Assembly: GCA_947034885.2 (NCBI GenBank)
Contig: OX344753.2
Span: 3,224,001 to 3,288,000, forward strand
Length of the DNA: 64,000 nucleotides
From: Thuidium tamariscinum
Taxonomy: Eukaryota > Streptophyta > Bryopsida > Hypnales > Thuidiaceae
Reading direction: 5' to 3'
The number at the start of each line of letters is the position of its first letter. Position 1 is the stretch's first letter. Position numbers and translations under genes: made by a program. The notes below the pieces were generated by a model. It made no database searches. It saw nothing but the letters and a program-made list of their open reading frames with translations, and was not told the DNA's origin. Below, piece by piece: positions 24,151 through 34,590 of this stretch.

Positions 24151-25884
24151 TAGTACATTCAAGCATTACAGTACATGGTGTGCAAACAGAATAAACAATA
24201 ATGATTCCAATGGAGGCTAAACCTCATCTTCTTGAATACATGGCAATGCAGATGGAGGATTTAGATGACAAATATCTGCAAAATGATTTGAATATATATT
24301 AGAGAGGTATAAATTTATGAAATGTATTTTAGAGCGTCTAGTTGTAGGCATATCTATATTTTTGAAAAAACCCGGCAAAAGAAGATGCCAAATTAGTAGT
24401 GTGGAATGAAAAGTGTTGAAGGATTTCTTGAAGTAATTGAGACATTGGGAACAATATGATAAGTCCCATTTTATAAATTTCTCTTACAAAGACTGAATGG
24501 CATATTTTGAAATCCCCCCCCCCCATGTTTGAAATTGTGCATTTATCATAGTGTACAAATGAAGTACAATGTTGCACCCCCTAAGTGCAAAAATGTTTAA
24601 TTATAAGTATTTATATTTTAAACATCTCCAATGGTTGCATGATACATACTTATATATATATACTCAAGGCTCACATGTTGATACTTTCATGCTTACATAC
24701 TAGCATTGTTGCTTGCCCTCATCCAAATATTGGACAAAAAATAACACATTAATATGTATAACAAATCCATAATTCTATTTCATCTACACGTCCAAAATTC
24801 TATTTCATCAAAGACTTTTTAATTTGAAGTTTTTTGGCAATTTCATCCAAAATTTTATTGATTATTTTCTATGGGCTTCGTATAAAGCCCATTATTTGGT
24901 GTAAAATGATGACAAATTTTCAAAAAAAACATTGATATTGTTGGATTATTAATTTCTCTCTATCATAGGGTAATTTAGAATCAATGTTCACCTTATGTAC
25001 TTTTGAAATTTTGCATGAATGTATCTAAAAAGTTGTCTTCAATGGTGTAGAGTCTCAATTCTAAATAAAAGCAACACTTTTATTCCAAAAGAGCTCAAAA
25101 TTTGTTAACTTTATTGAGCAAGGTCTAAAAAAAATTTCATTTACTTCAAATATTATAATCTTGCAATTTATATAGTCAAATGAACTCAACTCATCTATTA
25201 CACATTTTCCTAATAGTCTAATATGGTTTTATACAATTGAAAATCCAAAAAAGCATATTAATTTTAAATTTGATCAATCCAACAAAAATTTATAATTTCT
25301 ATTGACTTCCCCTCATTTTTAAGGGCTTTAAAGCAATTGAGTAGAATGTAGAGGCCCATCAATCATTCCAAAACATTAATGTTGTCTATAATAATTATAA
25401 TCATTTCTTGATAGGAATAGTAACATGAAGTTCAAAAAAAAATTTACGAGCTCAAATGAAAATCAAAGATTAATTGTAAATGAAGAATAGTAAGCTAGAA
25501 GACATCAATTGATAAAATCTAAAATGATTCATTTTATTCCCTGTATTTTCAAGAAAGACCTATATTTTCTTTGTAAAATATAAAAGAAACATGAATCTTT
25601 TTTGGAGACAAAAGGATTAGTGTTTTACAAGGAAGAGATGTTTGCAATTAGTTGCTTGCTTGTTGAAAATGTTAGTAATGAAAATGAGATTTTTGATTTT
25701 ATTCAATTGCATTTTAAAAGGAAATTTAGATTCTTTTTAACTATATTTTTTGAACATTCTATTAAAAGAAAATATGGTACCTCCAAATTTGCCCCAAATC
25801 TAAAATTGTCATCTTCACAATCTATGCATATCCAAAATCAAAATCCTCTGCAAAAAAACACACTTTTAGAACCAAACTTTGATC
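24151..25884. other. A+T-rich DNA without a recognisable gene
   Basis: The only longer frame (25602-25892, 96 codons) is rich in F, K and N and resembles nothing I know. A run of nine C residues lies near 24517. Confidence 0.4.
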
Positions 25885-26050
25885 CTTCATAACTTTTCCA
25901 TAATTATATTCCAAGTGTTATGTTCTTTGGTGCATTGGAACCTCCTTTCACTTACCTGTTCACTTGCTAATAAGACAACATAAAAGTTTGACCAACCTAA
26001 TAATAGTAACTAGGTATAGTATTATTTTGCGTCGATTTTGGATACCCCTT
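25885..26050. mobile_element. Truncated, diverged copy of the TA-flanked MITE
   Basis: It shares GTTCTTTGGTGCATTGGAAC and several following blocks with the right half of the MITE at 59700-59972, and ends with TTTTGGATACCCCTTA where that copy has TTTTGGGTGTACCTACG. The left half is missing or too diverged to see. Confidence 0.6.
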
Positions 26051-26052
26051 AA

Positions 26053-26492
26053 AAGTCAACAACAATAATTTGTGGCCAATGAGTGACAAAGAATCTTTCC
26101 TTGTAGGACGAAAGTGCAAGTATTCATCCTCAGTATTAGAGGTGGAAAGGAAATATCTTTTTCAATAGTTTCACTTCCAATGAATATTTTTCACTCATTC
26201 AAAGTAGATGATGCGACATGGTATCAAAATGCATAATTTCCATGGCCACTAGTCCGTTGTTTGAGGGTTAACCCTTGAAGGATCAACCAGTGGCTGTAGA
26301 AATCATGCATTTGATATCGTGTGACATCATCTACTTTGAATAAGCCAAATACACTCATTGAAAGTCAAAATATTGTAAAAGATCTTCCCTTTCTACTCCT
26401 AATATTGAGGATGAAAAGTTGCATTTCTATCCCATAGGGAAAGATTCTTTGTCATCCATAGGAAGCCAAATGTCCGTGGCAATGTTCAAGAG
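26053..26492. repeat. Long fold-back repeat with a TTAA at its centre
   Basis: Arms at about 26074-26267 and 26272-26467 are inverted copies of roughly 75-80% identity; both contain TTCAAAGTAGATGATG and GACAAAGAATCTTTCC. The centre reads GAGGGTTAACCCTTGAAGG, with TTAA at 26268-26271. It therefore looks like two CCCT-type ends of the TTAA family facing each other across one TTAA. TTAA also occurs just outside, at 26049-26052 and 26493-26496, though chance is possible in this base composition. A transcript would form a long hairpin. Confidence 0.7.
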
Positions 26493-26637
26493 TTAAGCTT
26501 GAACTCAAAATAAGTCTCACTAAGATAGTCTGCTCTAAAAGCGATTGCATTCTAAATGCAACCTCTATTTAGGAACCAATGACATGTTATTTGAAATATG
26601 CACATAGATATGTACATGATGAGTTAGGTAGGCTTAA

Positions 26638-26766
26638 GAGCATCCCCATGCCTGCTCTTCAAAGCAACACTTCAAACATTTTGGACCACTGATCCTCTTG
26701 TCACAGGAAGATCAGTGGTCCAAAATGATTGAAGTGTTGCTTTGAAGAGCAGGCATGGGGATGCTC
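26638..26766. mobile_element. Tourist-like (PIF/Harbinger) MITE, 129 bp, near-perfect hairpin
   Basis: The 3-bp duplication TAA lies at 26635-26637 and 26767-26769. The two arms, each about 60 bp, are almost perfectly complementary, starting GAGCATCCCCATGCCTGC and ending at the reverse complement. The loop is about 10 bases. A TWA duplication and the short size fit PIF/Harbinger-derived MITEs. The close match of the arms suggests a recent insertion. Confidence 0.8.
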
Positions 26767-26770
26767 TAAG

Positions 26771-27097
26771 TAAGGGAGGAGGTCCATAAACCGACCATCT
26801 AAGGGCTGGAGTAGAATTTTGGGCAGGTCAAATATCTTGAAATATTTTTCAGTGAGTTTTCCTTGAAAGACAGCTTGAATAGGCATCTAACCCAAGTCGT
26901 TTCATATTTGTTGGAGCTCTCTAGAATTAGTTATCAAATTCTGAAGTTTAAAGGGCATAGGGCTCTAAAATGGTGCCCTAGCTAAAATGTACACTGTCAG
27001 TACACTGCTGAAGCCTATGAAAATGCAACATGTACAAATACTATACATTTAAGATAGGGCACCATTTTAGAACCCGCTCCATTTAAGAGCCTCCTCC
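26771..27097. repeat. Duplicated segment, copy 1 (inverted relative to 37896-38240)
   Basis: It starts GGGAGGAGGTCCATAAACCG and ends in CCTCCTCC. About 87% of bases match the copy at 37896-38240 on the opposite strand over the first part. Both copies contain the same small MITE at the same place, so the MITE was inserted before duplication. The plus strand, like the minus strand of copy 2, can be read as a peptide containing FSLKDSLNRHLTQVVSY, of unknown origin; in this copy it is interrupted. Confidence 0.7.
26960..27075. mobile_element. Small MITE (116 bp) within the duplicated segment
   Basis: The ends are GGGCTCTAAAATGGTGCCCT and, read inward, GGGTTCTAAAATGGTGCCCT, giving inverted repeats of about 35 bp. 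The same element occurs at 37919-38034. The target duplication is not clear. Confidence 0.7.
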
Positions 27098-27169
27098 TAT
27101 AGTTGCTTTTAGAGCAGACTACCTTACCCAAAAGTTGCCCCAAGGCTCTCATGACCAAATGTAGGCTAC

Positions 27170-28185
27170 TCTTTTACGACAAAAATCTACACGGGTCGGT
27201 TTTAGAATGGGATCAGAATGACCTACAGTACATCACGTACATCACCTCGCTGGCTCCTCTTTTTCTCAATCCACCAGTGGAAGGATCGCTGCCGCTGCCA
27301 AAGACAATCCCCGTACCTGAATGATAAGATTTGCACTCGCTTCAACTTCTCCGCCAGGATTTGTTTCTAACCAGCGGCAATCGATCCCACTCGCCTCCGT
27401 TTATTCTTGTTTTTCAAACCAGCGACAGGAATCCGTCCTCCTTTCGATCCCAGACAGGCTTACGTTAGCAATCAATTGCAAGCATTCGTGGGTCGTCCCA
27501 TGTTCGCGATCCAGAAGGTGCGTGAGCGTAAACCCCACCAGTCGAGTCAATTTGCTTAGTTTCGTGGATGGATGCAGAGCTTTCAGTTTCTGAAGGCTCG
27601 AGCTAGCTCTCTTATGGTGCTGGCTTTCGCCATTTTGATGCTTTGGTGGAGTGCTTGGTTGCGAGCTTCCGAAGCTTCCCCCACCTGAATCCTGTTGAGC
27701 TCTTTTGCCTCGTGCTGGTCACCAATTTCTGTCGTGGTTGATGAGACGCAGTGTATGCCTTGAGATTGCGTCTGTAATGGCAACAATTGATTCCGTTATT
27801 TCTTTCTCCTGGAGAGCGTTCCTACTTGCATTTGAAGATTGTAGCAACGGGAACCTCCCGTGAAGAATACATGCGGAGGTCGCCTTTGCCAATTTGACTC
27901 TGCCTGTCGTTTAGAATAAGATTGTCGAATTCGGGGATGCACTCTCCCAGTTTTCTAATCGACCGATTACAGTGACTTCATTTCCACATTTTTTGCCGTG
28001 GAAGCAAATTAAGACCTCCTGTACTTCGATTCCATGGCATCCATTAACCTACGAGATCAATTGCAGTGTATCCTTGGATTAGTGAAACCCTAATCTGGTT
28101 GCTGTTGCTTTTCATGCAGTGACGGGATCCATCTAGTACCTGTTCTGGGGTAATTCGCAACCGTAGAGTCCAGTCCTCCTTCACC
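27170..28185 (+). promoter_or_regulatory. 5' leader and promoter region of the acetyltransferase gene
   Basis: Base composition shifts from A+T-rich to balanced near 27180, marking the start of a probable host gene region. Several short upstream frames precede the main start: 27572-27688 (38 codons), 28034-28093 (19 codons, ATGGCA context) and a short one near 27870. A pyrimidine-rich stretch ending in TTTTCATGCAG at 28119 is a strong splice-acceptor candidate; GGTGCGT near 27517 could be its donor, giving a leader intron that would remove the first two. No TATA box was assigned. Confidence 0.45.
27572..27688 (+). CDS. Short upstream frame encoding a hydrophobic peptide (38 aa)
   Basis: The ATG at 27572 opens a 38-residue peptide. 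Its middle, SSLMVLAFAILMLWWSAW, would make a membrane segment or uncleaved signal anchor, preceded by basic residues and followed by a short acidic-to-neutral tail. It lies about 500 bases before the acetyltransferase start. It may be an upstream frame with a regulatory effect, a first exon of something else, or a chance frame inside a leader intron. I do not recognise it. Confidence 0.25.
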   Translation: MQSFQFLKARASSLMVLAFAILMLWWSAWLRASEASPT

Positions 28186-28869
28186 ATGAGCAACGAACTG
28201 CCTGTCCCCGAGGGGCCCCTTCCGCAGGGCTCACCCTTACCTCCTCCTTACTACTGGCCCTTCGACCCCACTCTCGTCGACCAACGTCGCGTCGCACGGG
28301 ACAGGCTTCGCAGGTACAACAGCACGGGCTTCTCCACCCTTCCCACTGCAGACCTGGAGTTGCAGCGCGCGCAGATTCTCTCGGAGCTTTTCGGCAAAAT
28401 CAACCCTGCGAAGCCACCCTTCATCGAGCCTCCGTTCCAGTGCGACTACGGCTCCAACATCGAAGTGGGGGACGACTGTTACATGAACTTCGGCTGCTGC
28501 ATTCTGGACTGCGCCAAAGTGACGATCGGCAACAACGTTTTGTTCGGCCCGAATGTGCAGATCTACTGCCCAGGACATCCATTGGATCCCGTTTTGAGGA
28601 ATGGGGTGAATGGGTTCGAGTTCGGGTTGCCGGTGAAAGTGGGTAACGATGTTTGGATTGGCGGAGGTGCGATTTTATTGCCTGGAGTGACGGTGGGCGA
28701 TGGGTCGGTGGTGGGAGCGGGCGCGGTGGTGACGAAGGATGTGGAGCCGCTGGTGGTCGTGGCGGGGAATCCTGCGAAAGTGGTGAAGCGGATTCAGAAA
28801 GGGGACTGGGGAAGGCCCAAGGCTCGCGGCAACGTTACAACAGAAGGACAGGGAACTACTGACACCTAA
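28186..28869 (+). CDS. Maltose/galactoside O-acetyltransferase family protein (227 aa)
   Basis: This intact intronless gene encodes a left-handed beta-helix acetyltransferase of the NodL/LacA/Maa group, which moves acetyl from acetyl-CoA to a sugar hydroxyl. Residues 24-72 (WPFDPTLVDQRRVARDRLRRYN and on) match the N-terminal maltose-acetyltransferase cap. The hexapeptide coil runs from about 75 to 205. The catalytic histidine is His131 in YCPGHPLDP. VWIGGGAILLPGVTVGDG and VVGAGAVVTKDV form the late coils and AGNPAKVV the usual end. The first 20 residues are proline-rich; the tail after 208 is family-atypical and may be disordered. No targeting peptide is evident, so a cytosolic site is likely. 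ATG 28186 is chosen because the cap follows directly. G+C content is far above the flanks, and the protein looks bacterial or fungal in style, suggesting ancient transfer. The substrate is unknown. Confidence 0.9.
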   Translation: MSNELPVPEGPLPQGSPLPPPYYWPFDPTLVDQRRVARDRLRRYNSTGFSTLPTADLELQRAQILSELFGKINPAKPPFIEPPFQCDYGSNIEVGDDCYMNFGCCILDCAKVTIGNNVLFGPNVQIYCPGHPLDPVLRNGVNGFEFGLPVKVGNDVWIGGGAILLPGVTVGDGSVVGAGAVVTKDVEPLVVVAGNPAKVVKRIQKGDWGRPKARGNVTTEGQGTTDT

Positions 28870-29396
28870 GAAGGACCGAATAAGCAATTCAGTGCAGGGT
28901 TTTTTTTGGTCTGTGGAGAAATGGTTATGTGGCCTTCCTTTCAAGAAGGTTTTAAGTTATTTAGCTCCTTAATTTGTGGGGCTTTAATTGGAGGTCAATT
29001 TTGAGTATACAATTTGCATATGTAATTTTTGTATGTATTGCTTGTGTGTGATGGATGAATTGAGGTTTTGGAAGCATTTTGGCAATAATATAGATGATGA
29101 CAGTTTGGCATTTCTTAACACATTTTCCCTCAATTTTTTCTATAGGCTTGAAGCTATCCATTTTTAAAAAAAAGCATTGGACATTTAATTGCCTAAAAAA
29201 ATCCTTGGTCCAACATCTTTCTATACTTTAAACGAGGTTGCTTTGATTGGTTGCATCCCTTAGACAAAAGACTAAGGTAGAGGGATCCATTGTCGGTCCG
29301 ACCCATACCTAATGTCTATAATACACAAGGGTAGGTAGTCATTTGTGAAAATCTTTATGCAACTTAAGTTACTTCTAATGAGGTGCTAGGTGTCAC
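28870..29396 (+). other. 3' flank of the acetyltransferase gene
   Basis: Composition falls back to A+T-rich by about 28950. T-rich and GCAATAATATAG-type stretches near 29070-29095 could serve in poly(A) addition. No further gene is seen. AGGTGCTAGGTGTCACA near 29380 recurs in inverted form near 39800. Confidence 0.35.
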
Positions 29397-31560
29397 ATTG
29401 TGAATTCCCATTTTGTCACCTTAGACTCACTACTGTTTTTTATTTTTTTATTTTTGCAAAATTAAGTGTGGAAAATAGTACCAAAACCCCTCCAAAAGTG
29501 AAAAATCAAAATAGGTATGTTACATGTTAATATAGTATTTGATCATATTTTGAGTGTTTTTACCTAAATAAATCCAAATTCTACTTGTAAATAGGTCAAA
29601 GACTAAAAAATCACAATATTTACCAATCTTTAGTAGAATTATCCAAAATAGCTTAATCTAACTTGTATGTGACAAAAAATGGCTAAATTGGTTCAAGAGA
29701 ACTTGGTAAGAATCCTAGAGCCCAATTTCACAAATAGATTACAATTTCTCTTTCAATTCCCAAATTCCATAGAAACTTCAATAGTTAGCTTGTGAATTGG
29801 AGAAATTCATGACAAACTAGTGAATTTAGAGTTGGAGGATGATGTTCCAAGGTTGAAAATACACTAGGAACTTAATAGTAAACTAAAGTTGCTTTGTCAC
29901 TCGAGATTCTTTTTTGTGTAAAAGATTCTCTAAAATCTAGTAATTTAAAGAGGTAGTAAGATTTATTTTGTCATTGACAATTGAATAAAGCAAGAAAATG
30001 AACTTACACATTTTTTTAGGATTCTATGAAAGATTCTACAAAATGTTTCAAATTTTTTGATATTCAAAAGATGCCTTTTTGGATGATCAACTGCTTTAAC
30101 CCCTAAAAGCCCATTGTCCCCTCGGGGGACAATTTGGAGTTCAAGCAAGTTCTATAGACCTCAATTTTTAATGAATCTTCTTAAAACTTTCTCATAATAT
30201 AGGAAAATTGATTAGCTTTTGTAGGAATATAATTTTTATTTCAATTGGTGCCTAGAAGCAAAAGTTATACTACAAAAAGCGTGGATTTTAACTCGGTGAG
30301 CAGAAAAACAAATCCACAAAAACTTGAAATTAAATTAAATTATTTTTCTTATAGATTATATTTTCATCTACATGTGAAGCTTTGATTCATTCCATTTGGA
30401 TTAGTTTTGAGAAAGTTATGAACAATCTTGTTTTTGGGCAGTTTTTCAAAAAATAACTTATAGGATTCATTTTTGAATGAAATTTTCACATTTTCTCAAA
30501 AGAAATGCTTGACAAGGTTAAATTTGCTTGCTAGAACAATCTCACCATTGGAATTATTGTGTTTCAATTCCATCTTAGAGCTATTAACAATTTAATTTTT
30601 CTTTCAACCTTAGACCTACCTCTATCTAATAATTTTTTTAAAGAATGAAAATCAAGAATTCTTTTTTTAAATTTTTTCCTAGACTTTCAAATCAATTCTT
30701 AAACACATAAATTTTTTAATTCAAAGTCCATAGTGTAAAACATTCAACAAATGGCAATCAAAGTCATCTAAAATTGTAGGACAGTGTTTAAAAAAACTAT
30801 GTTTTCCAACTTTGAATGCTCATATCTTCCAATCTATACGGTCAAACTTCATGAAATTTTTACCACATGATTTCAGACAAATAAAATAGAAGATACTACG
30901 GTTAGATTCTATAAAAACACTTTTTTTGTTCTTTTGGATGAACGCAGCAAAAATGACTGTTTTGAGTGGTTTTTGACAGAAAAATGGCCTTAGGCCTTCA
31001 AGGGTTAATTTACGATGGAAAATTCTTAGAAATTATCCAATTAGTGGTCAAATCTCACTAAAAATTGAAGTAGCTTCTTATATGTTGATAAGACTTTGCA
31101 ACAAGTTTTAAGACATTTCAATAGCCAAAAGTGTCCAAATTGGCAAGATTCTCTAATTACCAGCAAATTTAAAGTTTTCAATGGAATTTGATTGGCATTT
31201 CAAGACTATACAAAATCAGAATGAAGTGAAAGTGAAGTTTTTTTTATCATTCTCTCTAATCTACTTAAGAGCCTAGGTTAGTTATTTTTCTAGAAAAATC
31301 AAAGTCCAAAAGTTGGATTTTACCACTTTACAGGGTTAAGTTGGTGCTAGGTTTTGTTATGTTTTTTGCAATGAAAGAAAGTAGAAATCATTATGACAAA
31401 AAATGACCTTTTACAGCCAAAGGCACAATTCATTTGTAATTTGGAGTCTTTCTCCAAAAGTTAGAGTTTAGGTTCAACATAGAAAATAAAAATTGATAAT
31501 TTAGGATGAAAATCCTATATGATAAGATTATTACAACAAAATGAAGTTTTTATGATTAAA
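29397..31560. repeat. Dispersed repeat, copy 2 (possibly LTR-derived fossil), with a TTAA insertion
   Basis: It aligns with 16545-17780 on both sides of a 905-bp insertion at 30100-31004. Its upstream neighbour (29330-29400) recurs inverted near 39790-39850, so the repeat unit may be longer. No coding sequence is recognised and it is old. Confidence 0.6.
30100..31004. mobile_element. TTAA/CCCC (piggyBac-like) non-autonomous element, 905 bp
   Basis: TTAA lies at 30096-30099 and 31005-31008. The ends are CCCCTAAAAG and, read inward, CCCTTGAAGG. The related repeat at 16545-17780 has a single TTAA at this point, so the element and one TTAA are extra here: direct evidence for insertion with TTAA duplication. 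The right part matches the copy at 61671-62576 (CTTCCAATCTATACGG / CTTGCAATCTACACGG). An internal GC-rich palindrome lies at about 30111-30133. It has no coding capacity. Confidence 0.82.
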
Positions 31561-34500
31561 ATAATTGAAAAATTATAAAGGTATAGTTATTAGTTTAGGA
31601 TATCTATACCTTAAGACACATTTGGTTTGTTTATTTTGTTATATTGAGTTTTCTTAGACCATGGCATTGTATGTTTCTTTGGTTGTATTCTAGGTACAGT
31701 TAAAATGCTCTTGGCAAAGAGGGATGCATAGGCTTTGTTCCATGGTGTTCTATCCTAGAATAGAAAAGCTATTGAATTTCAAAAATTTTATGGATTAAAA
31801 ATTTAGAAATTATGTTTACTTTGATTTTGACTGTAGCAATGGTATAGGCATACAAATAATATTTATAATAAAAATGATTTTTTAGAATCTTAGTAGTAGT
31901 CCTTGGGGGGTGCACTATATAGGAAGTTTGTTAATCACATGTGAACAAGCCCTATTATTCAAGGCCTATGTAGGTGATTTTTTGGGATTTATAGGGGGCT
32001 TACTTTACCTAAATTTCTAAAAGGTACTTATTTCATGTACCCTATTTCTTAGTTAAAATTTTTTTAAGTGCCAATTTTTTATACCCTATGTTCATTATAA
32101 ATACAACATAGTAGAAATTCATACAAACAATTGACATACAAACAATTACAATATAACTCTAAATGGTGTATTTGCAAACTATTGCCCCAAAAGAGGTGTC
32201 ACACAACTATGATGCTCTTCCCACCATTGATACCATTTAGGGAAAAAAAAAGAATAGCCCCCGGCACCGTTGATTTTGCAAAATAAATACCCGGGAATCA
32301 TAGTCAAGGGGGGTTGTTGATTCTTTCTGAAATTAAGGAAGAGGCATGTCGGCTGTTGATGGAGCACCGTCTAGTTGATTTTCCTCATCCATTCAATTTT
32401 AGGGTTTTCCGCCCACGAACAAACTCTCGAGCATTTGTTTTTCCCTATGTTTTCTCTGCAGCTCAACTTTGCTTCAATTGTCCATTTCTAGTAGCTTCAA
32501 CGTTGAAGGAGTTGGGGGTGGGGATGGAGGCACGAATGAGTTAGTTGTTGTTGGTGTTGTTTCTGTTGGTGCCGAAGAAGTTGGGGCACCACATCACCAC
32601 ATGTGACTAGTGCTACTAGTGTCAAAGAAGTTGGGGCAAATCTGAAGTTCTAGGCGCCGCGCAGTCTAGGATGAGGTTTGCGGGTAGTGATGCTAGCCAT
32701 CTCAAATTGCTTCAATGCCGAAGAAGCTTTCTGTCATCGTAAGTTTTCCAACTTTTTGCACTTGAAATTTAATTGATAGTGACATGGAGTTATTGCAAGT
32801 AAGTTATTTGCAAGTAAGTTATTTGCTCCTACAAATTATTTAAATTAGTACTCTCCCAATCTTCTAGAGCCAAAGGAAATGAATGGGGGCTCAAGCTATT
32901 GCATTCTCTTGTTTCCCTTGCTTATGGTTGTGGTTATAAACAAGATTTTGCAAGTAAGATCTCTTTGTCCTTATAAGGCAAGGCAAGTATGTCGGTGTGT
33001 CAATGCTCTTGTTCCCTTGCTAGTGATTTGAATTCGTGATCATTGAGCGAAGGGACATTTTCTCAGTGTCAATCCGACATAGCCATTAGCATATTCCATG
33101 TGCTTCAGGCAAATAGCTTGAGATGATCATTTGTTAGTTTGAGGTTCTTTTGCTAGTTTACTTCTTTTTGGTTTTCACTAGTTTTTTATTTGAATAGAGT
33201 TTCAAGTTGGCGCCCCCTATGTTCTAAATCCAAATTTGAAATCTAAAATTTTTAGCTTCACATCTCTTTTGAGGGCATTTGTGATGTTGCCAAGTAGACC
33301 ATTAATTTTTGCTTCTCCTTTTTGAATTGATTTTGATGCATGTTTGTCACTATATACTCAAAATTGGCAGTTACTACGATTTTCATTTTAATATTTGCAA
33401 ACTATATTCACAATAACACAAAATCATAGAAATTGTAAACAAAAATTTGAAAATCTCTCCAACAAATATGAACACAAATTTGAAATCTTTCAAGAAAATT
33501 CCCAAAACCGCCACTATAAAAACAAAACTTTAACATTCAAAAAACTTCATTAAACCCAGTCACCTACTCACCCTACCATTCAATCAGTGACTGAACTGAC
33601 AGAAGTGCTTGGCCAATGAGAATATCATTCATTTATGGGTTCATTCATCCAGATTTAAATTTGCCTATACAACAAGTTCATGGGATTCTAGTCGACCCTT
33701 AATAAACCATAAATTCTCACACTTTTGTGAATTTAGTGTATAGCTCATGGATTTATACTATACAAAATATACTATGGAAAGTTCAAGTGCTTTGAGGGGA
33801 ATTTTCGTGGGGCTACTTTAAAAAAAAGAAATTGATAAAATTTTGTATTTTTGTATATTCTTCATTTTTTTTAAAGTCTAAAAGCCAATGATATGGATGT
33901 CAATTTACTTTGAATAATAATTCTATAAAATTTAGGTCCAAGGCAATTAAAATCACCCTTCATTAATTTGCTTGTTGACATCAAAGAAATAGGGAGTGCA
34001 TCCCCTAGGTAGTAGTCAAATGGGGATTTTAGAATGTATATTTTAGACATAATATGAATAAATGCTGAATGTTCAGAGTGCTCAAAATAGGTGTTTCTAA
34101 AATGAACTATCAACACTTATGCATAGTAGGAGTATATTTTAGGCAATATTATGTAGCACCAAATATAAAAAAGGGGATGGAACGAGGTGTCATTACCGTA
34201 GGCACATCCCAAAATCCACTTTGTTTATTGTACATAGTGACTATTATGAGGTTGGTCAAATATTTATATTTTCATGTTGGCAAAAGAAAGGAAGTTCCAT
34301 CATACAAAAAAATGAGATAATTAGATATAACTTGCAAAAGATATAAAGGTTCAAAGTTCTTGGTATTTTAAATTCAAATCTCCCCTTCAATCTGTTCACT
34401 TTTCCACCCATTGCCACAATTGCCTAGTTCTTTGTTATTTTCAATGACTACTTGGACTTCAAAATTTAAAGGAGTTGTACACCATATGTGTGTTTGCTAA

Positions 34501-34590
34501 AATAGAGAAACATTGAGGATACATTGGTGGTGTCAGTTGAATCATGGGAATGTACATAGACTTCGTGCAATTGAAAAGCTAGTGATGACG
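31561..34590. other. Decayed DNA without a recognisable gene
   Basis: A slightly G+C-richer patch at 32310-32740 has short frames such as 32314-32544, and a repeated GAAGAAGTTGGGGCA near 32570 and 32620. A direct repeat, TTGCAAGTAAGTTATTTGC, overlaps itself near 32800-32825. No domain is visible. Confidence 0.35.

Noticed and set aside
28237-28578. 113-codon antisense frame within the acetyltransferase gene
   Set aside because: It is a shadow of the G+C-rich coding strand with no domain of its own.
31900-32310. Possible further member of the GGGG-ended hAT-like family
   Set aside because: Some G-rich and CCCTAT-type phrases recur, but no inverted ends or 8-bp duplication could be matched.
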